Source of the DNA: an uncultured Negativicutes bacterium
GTDB taxonomy: Bacteria; Bacillota; Negativicutes; Veillonellales; Megasphaeraceae
Reading direction: 5' to 3'
DNA: 64,000 nucleotides
Assembly: GCA_900752195.1 (NCBI GenBank)
Contig: CAADUJ010000019.1
Coordinates: forward strand, 1 to 64,000
Below the pieces are notes generated by a model. It did no database searches, had not been told where the DNA came from, and saw only the letters and a list, made by a program, of their open reading frames with translations. The number at the start of each line of letters is the position of its first letter. Position 1 is the stretch's first letter. The position numbers and the translations under genes were made by a program. Positions 60,430 through 64,000 of this stretch are shown piece after piece.

Positions 60430-61343
60430 TAGTCGTCTCCTTTCTGATTTTCTGGATCCAAGGCATCGCGGAAACCATCACCGAGGAACATGAACCCCAA
60501 CATGGTAATACAGAGCGCCACAGCCGGGAAAAAGAGTTGAAACGGATAGGACCGCATGCTATTGATGCCTTCTGACGTCAGGACACCCCAGCTTGCCATG
60601 GGCGCTGATACACCAAGGCCGATAAAGCTCAAAAAAGCTTCCGTAAAAATGGCATCAGGAATGGATAAGGTCAGCGTGACGATGATAGGTCCTACGCAGT
60701 TGGGAATCATGTGATGCCACAATATATTCCAGGTCGAGGCTCCGCACGAACGAGCGGCCATGACATATTCCTGTTCCTTCAGACTTAAAATCTGTGCCCG
60801 TACGATACGTGCCATATTCAGCCAATAGGCAATGCCCAGGGCTACATAAATGTTGAGGAGCCCCGGTTTGAATACGACCATGAGTAAGATGACATATAAG
60901 AGCATGGGAATGGAATAGAGGACGTCGACGATGTGCATCATGATACGGTCAACCTTGCCACCACAAAGAGCGGCAAGACCGCCATAGACGACGCCAATAC
61001 AGACGTTGATGAGGCTGGCCACGAGTCCGATGGACAAGGAAATTCGGGCGCCCCACAATACGCGGATGTATAAATCCCTTCCCAGGGAATCCGTACCAAA
61101 CCAATGCTCCCATGATGGGCCGCTGTTAGCCATAGCAAAATTCTGATCGGCATAGGAATAGGGACTGAAAAAAGGGCCGACTATTGCGACGATGGTCATG
61201 AAAAGTACGATACAAAGGCCGATAATGGCAAGCTTGTTTTTCTTCATTGCCTGCCAGCTCCGCTGACGAAGCTTCTGCGGCGGTACATAGATGTCCTCCC
61301 ATTCACCTTGCTGGAGAGGCTGAAAATCTCGTTCCGTCATCAT
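60429..61343 (-). CDS. oppC: Peptide ABC transporter permease OppC-type
   Basis: A 304-residue permease with an N-terminal cytoplasmic OppC_N region, a first span near 35-55 (KLAIIGLCIVLFMTIVAI in part) and five further spans. The EAA coupling loop is AARSCGASTWNILWHHMIPN. The extracytoplasmic stretch after the first span, HWFGTDSLGRDLYIRVLWGARISL, is diagnostic of OppC/DppC. It starts at 61343 with AGGAGG upstream, overlapping the oppB stop as TAATG. Confidence 0.94.
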   Translation of the reverse strand: MMTERDFQPLQQGEWEDIYVPPQKLRQRSWQAMKKNKLAIIGLCIVLFMTIVAIVGPFFSPYSYADQNFAMANSGPSWEHWFGTDSLGRDLYIRVLWGARISLSIGLVASLINVCIGVVYGGLAALCGGKVDRIMMHIVDVLYSIPMLLYVILLMVVFKPGLLNIYVALGIAYWLNMARIVRAQILSLKEQEYVMAARSCGASTWNILWHHMIPNCVGPIIVTLTLSIPDAIFTEAFLSFIGLGVSAPMASWGVLTSEGINSMRSYPFQLFFPAVALCITMLGFMFLGDGFRDALDPENQKGDD

Positions 61344-62278
61344 TAGACCTCCTTTCGTTCCTGATTCATGCGAATGCGTGGGTCCAACAAGGGATAGAGC
61401 AAATCGATAATCAAATTCAAGGCAATAATTAAGACACTGTAAAAAATAGTGATTCCTAAGATGACCGTATAGTCGCGATTATAAATACTCGTCACGAAAT
61501 ATCGCCCCAATCCGGGAATGGCAAAAAGTGTCTCTACAATAAAACTCCCTGTCAGGAGAGCCGCCGTCAAAGGGCCGATGTAGCTGACTACGGGCAGAAG
61601 GGCATTGCGCAAGGCATGATGGACGAGGATAGACCGCGTACTGACGCCACGAGACCGGGCTGTACGGATATACTCCTGTGAAAGGGCATCGATCACACTC
61701 GACCGCGTAAGCCTCATGATAAAAGCCATGGGCTGAATGGCCAGTGCAATAGCGGGCATAACGGCATATAATGGCCCCTTCCACATGGCCGCCGGCAACA
61801 CAGGCCAGGTAAAGGCAAACAGCTGTATGAGCAATGCCGCCACGATAAAGCTCGGCACAGATACGCCCAGTGTCGCCCAGACCATAAGGCCATAATCGAC
61901 AGCACTATTCTTTTTCCAGGCCGCTACAAGGCCAGCCGGTATGCCTACAGCTAAGGCCAATGCAAGGCTGATGACGCCGAGCTGTGCCGAAACGGGCATA
62001 CTCTGGGCAATAATATCATTGACTGTTTGGCCAGGATACTTAAACGACGGGCCCAGGTCCAGCACAGCGGCGTTCTTGACATAATCCGTATACTGCGTCA
62101 AAAGCGGATCTTGTAAATGATAGCGCGCTTCGATATTAGCAAGAACCGCTGGAGGCAGCTTCTTTTCTTGCGTAAAAGGTCCGCCAGGTATGGCATGCAT
62201 CAAAACAAAGGTAATGGTAATGACCGCCCAGAGCACGACAACGGCCCCGGCGATCCGTTTCAATATATATAGGAACAT
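61343..62278 (-). CDS. oppB: Peptide ABC transporter permease OppB-type
   Basis: A 311-residue permease with six spans. The N-terminus MFLYILKRIAGAVVVLWAVI, the HAIPGGPF segment and the EAA loop RTARSRGVSTRSILVHHALRN identify OppB/DppB. It is the first gene of the seven-gene operon oppB-oppC-oppD-oppF-oppA-ldcA-M20, most of whose junctions are overlapping stop/start codons. A 93-bp region between it and the divergent efflux-gene promoter must contain its promoter; I see no clear match. Confidence 0.94.
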   Translation of the reverse strand: MFLYILKRIAGAVVVLWAVITITFVLMHAIPGGPFTQEKKLPPAVLANIEARYHLQDPLLTQYTDYVKNAAVLDLGPSFKYPGQTVNDIIAQSMPVSAQLGVISLALALAVGIPAGLVAAWKKNSAVDYGLMVWATLGVSVPSFIVAALLIQLFAFTWPVLPAAMWKGPLYAVMPAIALAIQPMAFIMRLTRSSVIDALSQEYIRTARSRGVSTRSILVHHALRNALLPVVSYIGPLTAALLTGSFIVETLFAIPGLGRYFVTSIYNRDYTVILGITIFYSVLIIALNLIIDLLYPLLDPRIRMNQERKEV

Positions 62279-62371
62279 ACGGCATTCTCCCCTACTTCAT
62301 CACAACGAATGATATACTTTTCATTATAAAAGTTGAACCCGTTCTTTTCAAGCAACCTGCCAAAGGACTAG

Positions 62372-62400
62372 TTGAATTCCCCTATTAATCGTATTATAAT
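62372..62400 (+). promoter_or_regulatory. Promoter of the MFS efflux gene
   Basis: TTGAAT and TATAAT with a 17-bp spacer, 100 bp upstream of the coding region. It lies before, not after, the terminator hairpin at 62433. Confidence 0.7.
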
Positions 62401-62432
62401 AAAAATAGTTTTATAGAACATTTCATAGTACG

Positions 62433-62476
62433 CAGTCACGTTTCTATGCGCTGGAAACGTGACTGTATATTTTTTT
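62433..62476 (+). terminator. Leader terminator/attenuator before the MFS gene
   Basis: A perfect 12-bp stem (CAGTCACGTTTC with GAAACGTGACTG), a 9-nt loop and TATATTTTTTT. It lies between the promoter at 62372 and the MFS start codon, on the same strand, and no plus-strand gene precedes it, so it is positioned as a transcriptional attenuator. A 10-codon ORF (MRWKRDCIFF) begins in its loop but lacks a ribosome-binding site. Confidence 0.75.
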
Positions 62477-62499
62477 GATAAAGGAAAGGATGATTTGTT

Positions 62500-63678
62500 A
62501 TGAATTGGAAACTCTGTCTGGCCATCCTAACATGCAATGTCGTCTTCATGTCCGGCAGTTATACCATGCTTATTCCCTTTCTGCCCATGTACCTGACAAC
62601 AGAGCTTGGCGTCGATGCGTCTTCTGTCAATATCTGGTCGGGCATCGTTTTTTCATCGACCTTCGTCATCAGTGCCATTATGGCCCCTATCTGGGGGAAA
62701 ATGGCCGACAAGAAGGGAAAACGCCTCATGGCCATCCGGGCCAGCCTGCTCCTATCGATCAGCTATTTCCTCGGCGGCATCGTGACAACGCCGTTACAGC
62801 TTACGTTTATGCGCATGTTTCAAGGTTTTGCTTCAGGTCTATGGCCCATGGAGCTGGCTATCATGACGATTTACGCGCCACCGAAAAAGCTCGGCATCTG
62901 CTTAGGTGTCATGCAGGGCGGTCTGACAGCTGGCGGCATCATCGGTCCCCTCTTCGGCGGTATATTAGCACAATTTTTTGGTATGCGCATGTCGTTCTAC
63001 CTTGCCGCTGTCGCCTTGTTCCTCAACTTTCTGGTCCTTCTCTTTTTCATCAAGGAACCTCCTGTTGCCGAAACGCCTAAAGAAGAAACAAAGGAATCCC
63101 GACAAACCGCTCTTTGGAAGGTCCCCATCATCCGCTATATGCTCATCTGCGCCGCCTTGGTACAGGTCGTCATCCTCATCGTGCAGCCCATTATGACGAC
63201 GTACATCACCAGCCTTGCCGGTCACGTCGACAACCTCATATTCGTATCGGGCCTCGTCTTTTCTCTAGGTGGGTTTGCCAGTGCCATCACAGCGCCCCTA
63301 TGGGGCCGCTTTGGTCAACATCACGGCTTTTTCCGTTCTCTCCGATATGCTCTGTTCCTGGCAGGCATGTTCTTCCTGCTGCAAATGATTCCCGACAGCG
63401 TCTATACCTTTGCAGCGAGTCAGTTTGCCGTCGGCCTTTTCTTCTCTGGCATCTATCCCTCCATCAATGCCATCTTGGCAGAACATACGACGGCACAGAC
63501 AAAGGGCAGCGTCTTCGGTCTCCTCTTTTCCGCTCAACAGATTGGCGCCATTACAGGGCCAATCTTAGGCGGTTTCATCGCCACTTTTGCAGGCATGAAA
63601 TACGTGTTCTTAGCAGCAGGCCTGTTGCTCCTCATCACAGCTTCGACGGTAAAGCGCAAACAGCGCCAGTATTCATAA
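62500..63678 (+). CDS. MFS multidrug efflux transporter
   Basis: A 392-residue, 12-span major facilitator. The loop 2-3 motif GKMADKKGKRLM, the VLGVMQGG-like LGVMQGGLTAGGIIGPLFGG (motif C of drug:proton antiporters, in span 5) and the repeated motif in the second half support a drug-efflux role close to PmrA/MdtG types. Substrate unknown. AAGGA lies 9 nt before the ATG. Expression is probably controlled by the terminator hairpin in its leader. Confidence 0.87.
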   Translation: MNWKLCLAILTCNVVFMSGSYTMLIPFLPMYLTTELGVDASSVNIWSGIVFSSTFVISAIMAPIWGKMADKKGKRLMAIRASLLLSISYFLGGIVTTPLQLTFMRMFQGFASGLWPMELAIMTIYAPPKKLGICLGVMQGGLTAGGIIGPLFGGILAQFFGMRMSFYLAAVALFLNFLVLLFFIKEPPVAETPKEETKESRQTALWKVPIIRYMLICAALVQVVILIVQPIMTTYITSLAGHVDNLIFVSGLVFSLGGFASAITAPLWGRFGQHHGFFRSLRYALFLAGMFFLLQMIPDSVYTFAASQFAVGLFFSGIYPSINAILAEHTTAQTKGSVFGLLFSAQQIGAITGPILGGFIATFAGMKYVFLAAGLLLLITASTVKRKQRQYS

Positions 63679-63696
63679 GTCATCAATACGCCTAAT

Positions 63697-63740
63697 AAAA
63701 AAGCTGTATTTTCCTATATTTTGGAAAATACAGCCTTTTT
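63697..63740. terminator. Bidirectional intrinsic terminator
   Basis: A perfect stem, GCTGTATTTTCC with GGAAAATACAGC, flanked by A- and T-runs, between the convergent MFS and carboxylase genes. Confidence 0.9.
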
Positions 63741-63771
63741 GCTGTGCCTTCACCAGAAAAGGTGCCCTATG

Positions 63772-64000
63772 TTATTCCAGAATTTCCAAAAGGCAGTCAC
63801 CGCTGATAATTGGTTTACCCTTAGCCGCGTAGATTTCACCGACCGTCCCGTCAATAGGAGACGTAATAGTCGTTTCCATCTTCATTGCTTCCGTAACGAC
63901 AAGAGGTTCACCTTTCTTGACTTTCTGCCCCTTCGTAACAAGAACGTTCACGACGGAACCCGACAAGGTAGCACCAATATCACCGATTTTATCGGGATCG
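63772..64000 (-). CDS. Biotin carboxyl-carrier domain, C-terminus of pyruvate carboxylase (partial)
   Basis: The gene runs off the right edge; the last 75 residues are seen. They form a biotinyl domain with the biotin-accepting lysine in EAMKMET, and the upstream residues DPDKIGDIGATLSGSV match the linker (IGA-T-x-x-G) that precedes this domain in pyruvate carboxylase. That enzyme carboxylates pyruvate to oxaloacetate. A biotin-dependent decarboxylase alpha subunit is a less likely alternative. The lysine would be modified by the BirA encoded at 15 kb. Confidence 0.8.
   Translation of the reverse strand, partial: DPDKIGDIGATLSGSVVNVLVTKGQKVKKGEPLVVTEAMKMETTITSPIDGTVGEIYAAKGKPIISGDCLLEILE

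Noticed and set aside
62446..62478. Ten-codon ORF inside the efflux-gene attenuator as a regulatory leader peptide
   Set aside because: It begins in the loop of the terminator hairpin with no ribosome-binding site and would be translated only after the hairpin is passed; kept only as a remark.
1..64000. CRISPR arrays, insertion sequences, prophage, integrases or toxin-antitoxin pairs
   Set aside because: No regularly spaced direct repeats, transposase or integrase motifs were seen; even the tRNA cluster has no adjacent integrase or attachment-site duplication.

Overview
The window reads as chromosomal DNA of a strictly anaerobic Firmicute, most likely a Negativicute close to Megasphaera. This placement is inferred from gene content and protein resemblance, because no rRNA is present. 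The gene order is Gram-positive (divIC, yabR, tilS, hpt, ftsH, birA, coaX, dusB, greA, lysS; ecfA1-ecfA2-ecfT-truA; DUF1934-argS-pyrG). The physiology is anaerobic: reverse rubrerythrin, flavodiiron protein, Rnf complex, FeoAB, FAD-type D-lactate dehydrogenase and a 2-hydroxyacyl-CoA dehydratase activator. Most genes lie on the minus strand. I see no insertion sequence, prophage, CRISPR array or integron.

Layout. 1-8 kb: end of a rubrerythrin gene, a TVP38-type membrane protein, truA, the ECF vitamin-transporter energising module and a DUF805-feoA-feoB iron operon whose FeoB carries a histidine-rich insertion. 8-11 kb: accessory genes, namely a 153-residue orphan, uppP, a lone BrxF-like P-loop protein and an exported protein with three internal repeats. 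11-22 kb: the conserved housekeeping run from lysS back to divIC. 22-27 kb: D-lactate dehydrogenase, an FMN riboswitch with ribBA, and a divergent Crp/Fnr regulator and ferredoxin pair. 27-34 kb: an Lrp/AsnC regulator and the complete rnfCDGEAB-apbE operon behind a leader of about 225 nt.

34-46 kb: pyrG, argS, a DUF1934 gene, a two-gene radical-SAM/DUF4130 DNA-repair-like operon with a LexA-like box in front, a 51-residue protein not previously delimited here, a flavodiiron protein, and a three-gene membrane cassette (DUF2157, GDYXXLXY-like, LppM-like). 46-54 kb: universal stress protein, a 22-codon upstream ORF with a NhaD/CitMHS-type antiporter, a His-Gln-Lys tRNA operon, a 1432-residue dehydratase activase and a purine permease. 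54-64 kb: an oppBCDFA-ldcA-M20 peptidase operon joined by overlapping stop and start codons, an efflux transporter behind an intrinsic terminator in its own leader, and the biotin domain of a pyruvate carboxylase.

How the genes fit together. Lactate oxidation, flavin supply (riboswitch-ribBA), flavin attachment (ApbE) and Rnf form a coherent electron-flow set, and the opp-ldcA-M20 operon looks like a route for importing and degrading wall-derived or other short peptides. The less familiar items most worth following are the LexA-like box before the radical-SAM/DUF4130 pair, the orphan BrxF-like ATPase, the FeoB histidine insertion, the efflux-gene attenuator and the DUF2157 cassette.
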